Positions 26,612-34,793 of a stretch of 64,000 bases of DNA are shown here, piece after piece. The position numbers and the translations under genes were made by a program. The stretch comes from DASXHY01 sp035552155. Its GTDB lineage: Bacteria > Verrucomicrobiota > Verrucomicrobiia > Limisphaerales > DASXHY01. The stretch is from positions 29,934 to 93,933 of the forward strand of contig DASZLX010000039.1 of assembly GCA_035552155.1 (NCBI GenBank). Reading direction: 5' to 3'. How positions within the stretch are numbered: the stretch's first letter is position 1; every line of letters begins with the position of its first letter. Below the pieces are notes generated by a model. That model searched no databases. It saw only the letters and a program-made list of their open reading frames with translations, and was not told where the DNA came from.

Positions 26612-29600
26612 TTACGGGCCCAAATAAACGGCACCGCTTTGCCCACCCCCCAGGAAAGTCCCAAAGGCTGAGTTTTGTTTCTGCAACAGGACCCCGTTGA
26701 TCGGCACGGATCCGCCACTCGCTGGATCATGCGCTGTACCTTTGAAGATCCCGGACTTGGTCGTAATCGTCAGGTTCAAACCGTCCGCACTGGTGACTTT
26801 GTTATCGGCGCCCAGGGTGAAATTGTTGGTGAAACTTTGCGGCAAGTTCCCCTGCTGGAGAACAATCGAGCCACCCGCTGGCAAATTGAGCAATGGCATC
26901 CCATTCGTAAATGAATACAGCGAACCAACCGCCTGGAGGCCGACTGGGAAATTAAAGCCGCCTGGATATAAAGATTTCCCTGTCGACTGCGGCTGTTTGA
27001 CCCAATTTATCAATCCGCCCAGATCGCTGTTGGAGTCGTTGGTCGTGAACGCGAGCCAACCCAAAACAACTCCCTGCCCTTTGTACGGCGCCGCATAGAA
27101 CGGCCATTGGTTTTGTTTTGATATGAAGGTCTTTTGCGAGACCTTGACGCCGTCGCCCAACACGCCGCTGAAGCTGATGTTGCCTGAAGCGGTCACATTG
27201 ACTGTTCCGTAACCATTGCCGGCGGGTTGCACCGAGGAATCATCACCACCTGGAAACACTAAAGTATAATTTTTGTTGGCTTCGGGCGCGGGATTGGGTG
27301 TGGAAAAAAATGCCTTAATGGCTACCAAAGGTGCTGTCCAGCCCGAATTACCAACCGAACCGACAATCCGGCTATTGGCGGCATCCAATTGGAGTTGAAC
27401 GACGAATGGAGTCGAGCCTTTGGTGGCGATCGAATTCGAAAACACGCCATCCGACGAGAATTGTCCTGATAAGGAAATCGTCTTTCCGGCTGCTAAAGAA
27501 AGCTTCGCGCTAAAGCCACCGAATCCTCCCAACGAAAGGGACACGAAACCGGAATTTGTAACCGTCACATTGTTGGTTTCATAGAATAACCCGGCGAACG
27601 ACCCGACTAGAGTTGCGAATGGATTCAAAATAAAACTAGCCCGCAGAGTTGTATTGGTTTGTACCAAGAACGTCAGTGTGGAATCTGTGGTGAGAGTATT
27701 CCCGGAGTTATCAGCCCAACCGGTGAATATGTAGCCGAGATCCGGCTTGGCCATCATCTTGAAACTCTTCCCCACCGCGAGCAACGCTCCATCGTAATTC
27801 GGAACGAGCGTTCCCCGACCGATCGTCATGACCCTCATTTGGCCGCTGGGAACATATGTAAAACTCACACTATTTGTCGCCGAAATATTGGTGAAAGTAT
27901 CCATCGCATACGCCAGCAACGTATTAGCCCCAGGCGACGGAGCCAATCCCGCCGTCCAATTCGAAGTATTCGTCGCCTGAATCCATCCGCCGCCGTTCAA
28001 TTGATACCACACTGATGCCAATTGCCCGTTGTCTGCCGCAGTACCGGTGGCCGTGAAAAGCGCATTGCTCACGCTGCCTCGATTTTTCGGAAAAGTGATG
28101 GCGACAGTCGGCCGCACCGGATCGGTAAAGTTCGCAATGAAGGTCAAGTTTGACTGCATCACAAACGTCAGCGTTGGGGAATCGCTGGTAATATCACCTG
28201 TCCAATTCACGAACACCGACCCCGGCCCCGGTTGCGCGGTCATGGAATAAGTGTTGCCGATGGCAAGCAATACACCGTTCAAATCCGGCGCGACGGTGCC
28301 GCCGCCGTTGATTTGCACGGTTAATGGAGCGCTGGGGACATGGAACAAATCTACTTCGTTGGTTGACGAAACGTTACCCGCCAAATCCTGTGCGTAAGCC
28401 CGAATCACGTTGGTGCCGGGAGCCAATGCCAGGTTCACCGACCACGCGACTGTTCCCGCGGCATTCGTCCAGGCGCCGCCATTGAGTTGAACCCAGACAT
28501 TGGACAACCCCAGATTGTCCGAAGCCGTCCCGCTCACCGTGAACACGCTATTGCTCGAAATTTGGCCAGGAATAGGATTCGTCATGCTGAGACTTGGTGC
28601 CGTGTTATCCGCATACAACGTCAGCGTCCTGATCGTTGTGCGGCCGGCATTATCCCAACCCTGGAATCGCACAATATAGACATCCTCGACATCGGGCGTG
28701 AACGTCGGACTTGCCGTATTCGCACCCACCAATTGCGCTGACGAGGCCGCGGGCCGGCGGATAAGCCTCCATGACCAGGAAGTGGTCGTGAGATTTGAGA
28801 TGCTAAAATGTCGCGTGACGCCGACCTGAGCAGCGGCCAAATCCACAATTGGCTCGTCTGGCAAAGAGCGAAAACCTTTACGGATGGAGTGATTTGCCGA
28901 GTCAGCGACGTAAACATTGCCTTGGCCGTCAACTGCAACGCCCTCGGGCTCATTGAATCGCGCATCCCCGCCTGTTCCATCCAGGCTGCCGGATTGTCCC
29001 GGGAGGCCGCCAATCGTTGTTACCACGCCACTCGGGGTAATTTTGCGGATCGTATTATTGCCGGTATCGGCAACAAAAAGATTGTCGTTCGAATCCGAAG
29101 CTATGCCAAAAGGAAAGTTAAAGGTCGCGGCGGAACCGATACCGTCTGCGCTGCCTTTGTGAGTGGGAATACCCGCAAATGTTGTAACTGAAGCGTCGGG
29201 CGCGACCTTACGGACAACAAAACCACCGTCATCAACCACGTAGAGATTATTATTACTGTCAAAAGTTTCTCCCTCGGGAATATCAAATGTCGCTGATAAA
29301 CCTGAGCCATCGTTTGTGCCGACGACGATCCCCTTGGTGCCGGCGAATGTTGTAACTGTTCCGTCGGGCGCTATTTTGCGGAGCGCATTGTTATGAGTAT
29401 CGGCGACAAATATGTTTCCATTGGTGTCAACGGCCACACCGAATGGCTGATTGAATCGCGCTGCAGCGCCTGTGCCGTCGTCAGTGCCGCTCGTGCCTGC
29501 CGATCCGGCTAACGTCGTCACGTTGCCAAGAGGACTTATTTCTCGGATCGTATGATTAAGGGAATCAGCTACCACTACATTGCCGTTTCGGTCCAACGCC

Positions 29601-30946
29601 ACGCTGGCCGGCTCACTGAAACGTGCGCTGGAACCAACCCCGTCATTAGCTCCCGATTCGCCCGCAAGCCCTGCAAACGTCGTTACCGCTCCTTCGGAAG
29701 TCATCTGCCGGATCGTATCATTCCCCAAATCCGCGATATATGCACTGCCATTGCTCGCTATTATAATCGCAGAAGGAAAATTAAAACGAGCCGCCGTCCC
29801 CATTCCGTCGGTACCTCCAGATCCACCGGGCAAACCCGCAACTGTTGTCACTGCCAGAGCCGCCGTGACTTTGCGGACAGTGTCGTTTGCAAAATCCGCC
29901 ACGAACAGATTCGTATTCTCATCAACGGCTACGCCGATGGGAAAGTTAAAACGCGCAGAAGCCCCCTCCTCATCAGTGCTTCCAGATTTACCCGCCAAGC
30001 CCACCAGTGTCGTCACCGCGCCATCCGGAGTAATTTTTCGAACAGTATGATTGGAGGTGTCCGTCACGAAAACATTTGCATTACCGTCCACTGTCAGACC
30101 GAAAGGGCTGGAAAAAAGAGCATCGGTGCCTGTTCCATCTTTGGCCCCTGAAATGCCAGCAGAACCAGCCAAAGTACTCACGGCAGCCGCCGGAGTGATT
30201 TTCCGTATGATATTGTTTCCATTATCCGCCACATAAATATTCCCGTTCGCATCAAGCGCCACACCAGTGGGAAAGTTGAAGCTGGCTGCCGCACCGGTTT
30301 TGTTGGCGCTTCCCGGGCGGCCCGCGGAACCCGCGAAAGTCGTCACAACGCCTGCCGGGGAAATTTTTCGTATCGTATCATTCTCGCTGTCCGCCACGTA
30401 AAGATTGTTGCCGTCATCGAGGGCCAGGCCCCGGGGAGAATGAAAGCGCGCGGCGGCACCAGTGCCGTCGGTTGATCCAAGAACCCCCGCAACACCAGCG
30501 AATGTTGTCACCGACCCAAATGCCGAGATTTTCCTGATAGTGTGGCTCCCGCTATCGCTCACATAAATAGAGCCGCTGCCGTCCACCGCTATGCCGAAAG
30601 GAGAATTGAAACGAGCCGTCGCACCCACGCCATCATTGGTTCCGGACACACCAGCCAAACCTGCAATTGTTGTTACCGATCCGTCCGGCGTGATTTTTCG
30701 AATTGTATTGTTGACGGAATCTGCGACGTACAAATTTCCGAAGGAATCCCGACAAATAGCACTGGGAGCGTTAAAACGGGCCTCATTGCCCGATCCGTCG
30801 AGCCAGCCTGGACCAGCGTCGCCCGGGCCGGCGATGGTTAGAAATGTGTAATTCTCGTAAACGGACTGAGCGCCCGCTGAAAGCCGAAAACTGCAGAAAA
30901 TGCAGAACAAAATTGTCCGCAAAAAACTAATCGATTTCACATTCAT
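26612..30946 (-). CDS. Large exported NHL-repeat protein with Ig-like and InlB-type repeats
   Basis: 1444 residues with an N-terminal signal segment (about 8-26, ending SAGAQS). Twelve NHL-type repeats of about 55 residues fill roughly 30-690, each with the pattern FAG.AG..G..DG.G..ARFN.P.G.A.D..GN.YVAD..N..IRKI.P.G.VTT abbreviated here; they should form one or two six-bladed propellers. Then come Ig/cadherin-like segments and two 'GGGTVAPDLNG...MTAQPGPGSVFVNWTGD' blocks typical of divergent InlB B-repeats (about 880-1090). The C-terminal 350 residues form a further domain seen in verrucomicrobial secreted proteins. A surface or extracellular binding role is likely; it ends without an anchor motif. 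Confidence 0.88.
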   Translation of the reverse strand: MNVKSISFLRTILFCIFCSFRLSAGAQSVYENYTFLTIAGPGDAGPGWLDGSGNEARFNAPSAICRDSFGNLYVADSVNNTIRKITPDGSVTTIAGLAGVSGTNDGVGATARFNSPFGIAVDGSGSIYVSDSGSHTIRKISAFGSVTTFAGVAGVLGSTDGTGAAARFHSPRGLALDDGNNLYVADSENDTIRKISPAGVVTTFAGSAGRPGSANKTGAAASFNFPTGVALDANGNIYVADNGNNIIRKITPAAAVSTLAGSAGISGAKDGTGTDALFSSPFGLTVDGNANVFVTDTSNHTVRKITPDGAVTTLVGLAGKSGSTDEEGASARFNFPIGVAVDENTNLFVADFANDTVRKVTAALAVTTVAGLPGGSGGTDGMGTAARFNFPSAIIIASNGSAYIADLGNDTIRQMTSEGAVTTFAGLAGESGANDGVGSSARFSEPASVALDRNGNVVVADSLNHTIREISPLGNVTTLAGSAGTSGTDDGTGAAARFNQPFGVAVDTNGNIFVADTHNNALRKIAPDGTVTTFAGTKGIVVGTNDGSGLSATFDIPEGETFDSNNNLYVVDDGGFVVRKVAPDASVTTFAGIPTHKGSADGIGSAATFNFPFGIASDSNDNLFVADTGNNTIRKITPSGVVTTIGGLPGQSGSLDGTGGDARFNEPEGVAVDGQGNVYVADSANHSIRKGFRSLPDEPIVDLAAAQVGVTRHFSISNLTTTSWSWRLIRRPAASSAQLVGANTASPTFTPDVEDVYIVRFQGWDNAGRTTIRTLTLYADNTAPSLSMTNPIPGQISSNSVFTVSGTASDNLGLSNVWVQLNGGAWTNAAGTVAWSVNLALAPGTNVIRAYAQDLAGNVSSTNEVDLFHVPSAPLTVQINGGGTVAPDLNGVLLAIGNTYSMTAQPGPGSVFVNWTGDITSDSPTLTFVMQSNLTFIANFTDPVRPTVAITFPKNRGSVSNALFTATGTAADNGQLASVWYQLNGGGWIQATNTSNWTAGLAPSPGANTLLAYAMDTFTNISATNSVSFTYVPSGQMRVMTIGRGTLVPNYDGALLAVGKSFKMMAKPDLGYIFTGWADNSGNTLTTDSTLTFLVQTNTTLRASFILNPFATLVGSFAGLFYETNNVTVTNSGFVSLSLGGFGGFSAKLSLAAGKTISLSGQFSSDGVFSNSIATKGSTPFVVQLQLDAANSRIVGSVGNSGWTAPLVAIKAFFSTPNPAPEANKNYTLVFPGGDDSSVQPAGNGYGTVNVTASGNISFSGVLGDGVKVSQKTFISKQNQWPFYAAPYKGQGVVLGWLAFTTNDSNSDLGGLINWVKQPQSTGKSLYPGGFNFPVGLQAVGSLYSFTNGMPLLNLPAGGSIVLQQGNLPQSFTNNFTLGADNKVTSADGLNLTITTKSGIFKGTAHDPASGGSVPINGVLLQKQNSAFGTFLGGGQSGAVYLGP

Positions 30947-31191
30947 CTGATGAGTGGTGTAAAGAGGGGGTTCCCAGCTTGTGTGTTACTGCCAATCTCT
31001 TAACCGCGCTGAAACTTCCGGACAATTGAAGCTGTTCGTCGGAAAGAGGCTAGACAAAGACCGTTCATGACATCAGGACTCCAATTTAAATATTCCAGTA
31101 ACTGAATCAACGATGGCCATGATGCCGCAAACCTCATTATTGTCAAAACTATTTGAGATTTGGTGAGAAGAACGCCCTGAATTCCGAAAAG
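30947..31191. other. Intergenic region upstream of the NHL gene
   Basis: I see no gene, tRNA or convincing promoter hexamer pair here. It must hold the promoter of the NHL gene on the minus strand and ends at the terminator of the first PEP-CTERM gene. Confidence 0.4.
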
Positions 31192-31217
31192 CCCAACTCG
31201 TCGTCAGACAAGTTGGG
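31192..31217 (-). terminator. Rho-independent terminator of the first PEP-CTERM gene
   Basis: On the minus strand CCCAACTTGTC and GACGAGTTGGG form an 11-bp stem (one G-U pair) with loop TGAC, followed by CTTTT. It lies 24 bp after the stop codon at 31241. Confidence 0.75.
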
Positions 31218-31240
31218 TTTTATGGGAGAAAAGTATTAAT

Positions 31241-31885
31241 TCATTTCTTGGAGGGGAAGGTTATAAAGGCCACCGCACCAAAACCCACCAAAGCCAGGAT
31301 GGACGGCTCTGGAACAGGCTCACCTATAATTACCCCATTACCCCCGGGAACAAGAGCAACGCCGCCGACAACCGGATTGTTGAGAGCAATGGCAAGTGCC
31401 GTCGGACTCGGAGGTCCGGGAGGCGCAACCGTGCCGGGATTGCCAACTGCCTGAGACCACACGGCGGATATCCAATCAGCAATATGATTAGCGAAGTTGG
31501 GCGACGAGCTACTAGCCTGTACCCATATAAGCGCCTGAAAGAAGCCTGTTCCGCCACCAGCAACACCGCTTACCGACCCGTTGCCGACGTCCACATAAGA
31601 ACCCGAACCCGCACCGTTGCCATTCGCATCCGTAAACGCGTTGATGGCTGAACCAGTCGTGTCGCTGACAATGCCAGCCAGCGAATCCGCACTGGCTCCG
31701 CCAAATAGTTCAAAGTAAGTCTTTTCCGGTCCACTAATCGGAGCCGCCGTCGAGGTATTACCAAAGAACGCGCCGACTGAAGCGTCGTAAGTATTCAGAT
31801 CAACATAACCTTGGCCGCTCGCGAAATTTGCAGCTCCGATGAATAGTCCGACGACCACCGCCCTTAGTTTTATTGTGTTTTTCAT
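31241..31885 (-). CDS. PEP-CTERM exported protein (paralogue A)
   Basis: 214 residues; the ATG at 31885 directly precedes a signal peptide (MKNTIKLRAVVVGLFIGAANFASG). The mature domain begins GYVDLNTYDASVGAFF. The C-terminus is a typical PEP-CTERM sorting tail: VPEPSILAL, a hydrophobic helix, then basic PSKK. In other bacteria such tails are recognised by an exosortase (EpsH) and removed on transfer to the outer surface or matrix. No exosortase is encoded in this window. The next gene upstream is a clear paralogue, with shared blocks such as GSAINAFTDANGNGAGSG and WSQAVGNPGTVAPPGPP. Function unknown. Confidence 0.88.
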   Translation of the reverse strand: MKNTIKLRAVVVGLFIGAANFASGQGYVDLNTYDASVGAFFGNTSTAAPISGPEKTYFELFGGASADSLAGIVSDTTGSAINAFTDANGNGAGSGSYVDVGNGSVSGVAGGGTGFFQALIWVQASSSSPNFANHIADWISAVWSQAVGNPGTVAPPGPPSPTALAIALNNPVVGGVALVPGGNGVIIGEPVPEPSILALVGFGAVAFITFPSKK

Positions 31886-31960
31886 AAAAACAAGTTTCCA
31901 GTCCCGCTTGACAGAGATTTTTAATCGGTTCGCGAGCGGACGAATAGCAGAAAAGCAAAA

Positions 31961-31990
31961 AACCCAGTTCATCTAACGATGAACTGGGTT
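31961..31990 (-). terminator. Rho-independent terminator of the second PEP-CTERM gene
   Basis: A perfect 12-bp stem, AACCCAGTTCAT with ATGAACTGGGTT, and a 6-nt loop, followed on the minus strand by TTTTGC. It lies 18 bp after the stop codon at 32009 and separates the two paralogues into independent units. Confidence 0.85.
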
Positions 31991-32008
31991 ATGAAAGACA
32001 GAGTTAAC

Positions 32009-32647
32009 TTATTTCTTGCGGCGGAAGGCCATCAAGGCCGCAGCGCCAAGGCCACCCAAAGCCATAATGGAGGGTTCCGGAACGGTCGCCAAGATCGCTC
32101 CAAATCCACCACCAGGAACCGAGGCAACACTACCGATGACAGGGTTATTCATGGCAATGGCAAGCGCCGTGGGGGTCGGAGGGCCAGGAGGCGCGACTGT
32201 GCCAGGATTACCAACCGCCTGAGACCAAACGGACGATTCCCATGCAAAGGTGTGATTGGCAAAGTTAGGCGTTCCACCAGCCTGTTCCCACATGAGAACC
32301 TGGAAGAAGCCCGTTCCGCCACCAGCAACACCGGCCACCGGGCCGTTACCAACGTCCACATAAACACCCGAACCGGCGCCGTTACCATTCGCATCCGTAA
32401 ATGCGTTGATAGCTGAACCCGTCGTGTCGCTAACAACACCAGCCAATGAGCCAGCACTAGCTCCACCCATCAGTTCAAAATACGTCAGAGTACCTCCACT
32501 GATCGGGGCCGGCGTAGATGTGCTCCCTTGGAACGCACCGATTGAAGAGTCGTAGGTGTTAAGGTCAACGTAACCCTGAGCGCTCGCGAGTTGGACAGCA
32601 CCCAACAGGCCGGCAACCACTGCGCCAATTTTTATTGTTTTTTTCAT
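32009..32647 (-). CDS. PEP-CTERM exported protein (paralogue B)
   Basis: 212 residues with a signal peptide (MKKTIKIGAVVAGLLGAVQLASA) and a PEP-CTERM tail (VPEPSIMALGGLGAAALMAFRRKK cut: VPEPS, hydrophobic helix, RRKK). It is highly similar along its whole length to the adjacent 31241-31885 protein, including GYVDLNTYDSSIGAFQGST and VWSQAVGNPGTVA, so the two arose by tandem duplication. The C-terminal basic end (RRKK) is more canonical than in paralogue A (PSKK). Its own strong terminator suggests high, separate expression. It is probably an abundant surface or matrix component. Confidence 0.9.
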   Translation of the reverse strand: MKKTIKIGAVVAGLLGAVQLASAQGYVDLNTYDSSIGAFQGSTSTPAPISGGTLTYFELMGGASAGSLAGVVSDTTGSAINAFTDANGNGAGSGVYVDVGNGPVAGVAGGGTGFFQVLMWEQAGGTPNFANHTFAWESSVWSQAVGNPGTVAPPGPPTPTALAIAMNNPVIGSVASVPGGGFGAILATVPEPSIMALGGLGAAALMAFRRKK

Positions 32648-32691
32648 GAGAACGAGTTGTTTGGTTTTGCTTTGGTTATAATTAAATCAGA

Positions 32692-33378
32692 TCATTGCAC
32701 CGTGAACTTATTAGTCCACGTTCCCGGAGCTGTTGCTTGATACCAGAAAGCTTCCGCCACACCATACGTACTATTGGTTCCGATTACCGGTTCCAAACCA
32801 CCACCCCAGGCTGCAGCACGGCGAGTGTATGTTCCGTAAGTTCCCGTAGCGGGATTGTACTGATAGACCTTATCATTGTTTACCACAGGAAGACCCAAGC
32901 CGGTTTCAACCGGACCGGACAACGGATCCACATCACCAATCAGGTTGTATCCCGCACCAAAAGCGACCGGGGCCGTATTTGTTCCTTGAATAACTTGGCC
33001 GGGGAAAGTGATGGTGATAGGAGTCGCCGCACCGTTTTGCACAAAGAAGCCAGTCCCCGGATTCAGAGCAACACCAGCTCCCAAGCCCCAACCGCCAGAG
33101 CGAAGGGTGTAAGTAGCGAAAGTAGAGGTGCTAGGATTATAAACGTAGGTTTTGGTGGTATTGACCGGAAGATTAACCAAAACATTGCTCATCGCGTTGT
33201 TGGTAGCACCCGAAGCATCAATAAAGTTAACCGGGTTCTGAATCAACGCAAAGCCGCCCGCAGGCACCGTAGCGTTCACATAACCAACAACGTTGGCCGA
33301 ATAAACATTTTGCGCCTGGGAGGAGACGAGTCCTGCGACGAGAGCCGCAGCCGAAAGAAGTAGTGTTTTTGTTCTCAT
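32692..33378 (-). CDS. Secreted 'VYSANVVGYVN' family protein
   Basis: 228 residues. The ATG at 33378 is chosen because the signal peptide (MRTKTLLLSAAALVAGLVSSQA) follows and a good promoter lies just upstream. The mature protein starts NVYSANVVGYVNATVPAGGF, a motif repeated in many copies across Verrucomicrobia genomes. It contains two similar halves, each with a YVYNPST.TF.TYT or YQYNPATGTYGTYT block and a Trp-Gly-rich turn. There is no membrane anchor or catalytic motif. It lies 44 bp upstream of PEP-CTERM paralogue B on the same strand. Probably a structural envelope or matrix protein; function unproven. Confidence 0.82.
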   Translation of the reverse strand: MRTKTLLLSAAALVAGLVSSQAQNVYSANVVGYVNATVPAGGFALIQNPVNFIDASGATNNAMSNVLVNLPVNTTKTYVYNPSTSTFATYTLRSGGWGLGAGVALNPGTGFFVQNGAATPITITFPGQVIQGTNTAPVAFGAGYNLIGDVDPLSGPVETGLGLPVVNNDKVYQYNPATGTYGTYTRRAAAWGGGLEPVIGTNSTYGVAEAFWYQATAPGTWTNKFTVQ

Positions 33379-33409
33379 TTTTTTGCTATTTGTTACCGTG
33401 TGTGAAGCG

Positions 33410-33438
33410 ACTATCCCAAACGGCAAGAACAGTGTCAA
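33410..33438 (-). promoter_or_regulatory. Sigma-70 promoter of the secreted-protein gene
   Basis: On the minus strand there is TTGACA (33433-33438), a spacer of exactly 17 bp, then GATAGT (33410-33415). The predicted transcript would begin about 25 nt before the ATG at 33378. The leader is A-rich with no Shine-Dalgarno sequence. Confidence 0.65.
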
Positions 33439-33529
33439 TAAATTTTTGAACTTTTTTTGAACAGGTTTGGGACAGTTTTGGGTTTTATGTTTTCAGTCCA
33501 ACTTAATTAAATTGCTAATCAATTATCCT

Positions 33530-34615
33530 TCAGTTGGTTACGATGATTTTGAGGGATCCAGACGTGGGGTGTGCGGCTAAGTGGACCGCTTCGGCGGCTT
33601 TTTCCAGCGAAAAACGATGACTAATCAGGCTGCGCACGTCCAGTCGGCGAGAGAAAACCGTCCGGGCCACTTCTCGTTGGAGGGTGAAATCAGCGGAATA
33701 ACTGCCCAAAAGGTCCTTTTCGTCCACACAGATGCGGGACAGGTCCGCAGGCCAAAAACCCGCGGGAAGGATTGATGGATTATTGGATTTGTGGATTGTT
33801 GGATTTGGTCGTTTTGTATGGGCGAAAAGAAGAACTTGGCCGGCGCCACGAACACGTTGGAAGGCTGCTTCAAGCGCGTCGCCGGATGGGACGGCTAAGA
33901 TTGCAGCGTCCAAAATCCGTTTTCCAAAGTCCAAAGTCTTACACGTGGGGCTTTGGGCTAATTCCGTCCATTTTGCGCCGAAATTTTTGGCGAGCTGCAG
34001 GCGGGATTCCAAAAGATCGGTCGCCAGGACGTTTATACCCCGCAATTGCAGTAGTTTGGTAAATATCAGTCCGATGGGCCCCTGTCCGGCCACAAGGACA
34101 TTGTCGCCAGTCAACAAAGCCAGGCGTTTTATGGCTTTGAGGACGGTATTGACGGGTTCGAGCATGGCGCCTTCCTCGAACGAATTCCTGGCTGGAATTT
34201 TGACCACACCCGGCAGGACGAAAGGCATCACGCGGACGTATTCAGAGAAACCGCCGCCGGCCGGCTCAAAACCGGCGGTGATGCCAGTGCGTTTGTATTG
34301 GGCGCACTGGGCAAAGGCGTGGTGACGGCAATAATGGCAGTCCAGGCAAGGCACGTGATGGTGCAGGGCGACGCGGTCGCCGATCCGGAAACGGAGGACG
34401 CTCGCGCCACGACCACCGATTTTTACGACGGTACCAGCGGTTTCGTGGCCAAAGATACGCGGTGGTGGGACGGTAGCGTATAGGATCTTTTTGATGTCGG
34501 TGGGGCAAACGCCGCAGGCGGCGACTTTAACCAGGAGTTCGTTCGGACCGACGTGCGGGACAGGGACAGTCTCGACACGCAGATCATTGGGGCCGCGATA
34601 GACGGCCGCGCGCAT
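33530..34615 (-). CDS. Zinc-dependent medium-chain alcohol/polyol dehydrogenase
   Basis: 361 residues from the ATG at 34615; an in-frame GTG 21 bp upstream is possible. GroES-like domain with catalytic zinc ligands Cys37 (ACGVCPTD) and His57-Glu58 (GHETAG), and structural zinc Cys90, 93, 96 and 104. The Rossmann fold has GQGPIGLI. It belongs to the sorbitol/threonine dehydrogenase branch, so oxidation of a sugar alcohol or similar with NAD(P) is likely. Oddly, two short repeat arrays (33909-33936 and 33770-33809) lie inside the gene. The second adds an Asn/Ser/Pro-rich loop between LLFAHTKR and the CVDEKDLLGSYSA motif. The enzyme may tolerate this surface insertion. Confidence 0.88.
   Translation of the reverse strand: MRAAVYRGPNDLRVETVPVPHVGPNELLVKVAACGVCPTDIKKILYATVPPPRIFGHETAGTVVKIGGRGASVLRFRIGDRVALHHHVPCLDCHYCRHHAFAQCAQYKRTGITAGFEPAGGGFSEYVRVMPFVLPGVVKIPARNSFEEGAMLEPVNTVLKAIKRLALLTGDNVLVAGQGPIGLIFTKLLQLRGINVLATDLLESRLQLAKNFGAKWTELAQSPTCKTLDFGKRILDAAILAVPSGDALEAAFQRVRGAGQVLLFAHTKRPNPTIHKSNNPSILPAGFWPADLSRICVDEKDLLGSYSADFTLQREVARTVFSRRLDVRSLISHRFSLEKAAEAVHLAAHPTSGSLKIIVTN
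33770..33809. repeat. Octamer array GATTNNTG inside the dehydrogenase gene
   Basis: Five units: GATTGATG, GATTATTG, GATTTGTG, GATTGTTG and GATTTGGT. Its 40 bp encode an in-frame peptide rich in Asn, Pro and Ser. Confidence 0.75.
33909..33936. repeat. Heptamer array TCCAAAG inside the dehydrogenase gene
   Basis: Four units: TCCAAAA, TCCGTTT, TCCAAAG and TCCAAAG. The same unit, on the opposite strand or in variant form, recurs at 50614-50648 and 61516-61543. Confidence 0.7.
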
Positions 34616-34648
34616 GTTTTTTGGGATCGCAAGCACAGCCGAGTTTTA

Positions 34649-34680
34649 CCGCAGAGACGCAGAGGCGCAAAGGAAAGAGT
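34649..34680. repeat. Octamer array CGCAGAG type
   Basis: Units CCGCAGAG, ACGCAGAG, GCGCAAAG and GAAAGAGT lie in the 178-bp gap before the dehydrogenase gene. This is a widespread kind of intergenic repeat. Nothing else is seen in the gap. Confidence 0.6.
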
Positions 34681-34793
34681 TCTTGGCCACAGATAAAGGC
34701 TATTTAACAAAGGGAACAAAGATTTGGAATAAATGCTCTTTCGAGCAGACAAAGGAGAACCGAGGGCTTCTGTTTCTCTTCCAAGTCTCTTGT

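Noticed and set aside
28800..30900. A CRISPR-like or tandem DNA repeat
   Set aside because: The regular similarity of about 165 bp comes from twelve NHL protein repeats; there are no constant repeats with unique spacers and no cas genes.
33770..33809. The 7-8 bp arrays as CRISPR or phase-variable simple repeats
   Set aside because: The units are degenerate and have no spacers. Perfect identity needed for slippage-driven phase variation is missing.
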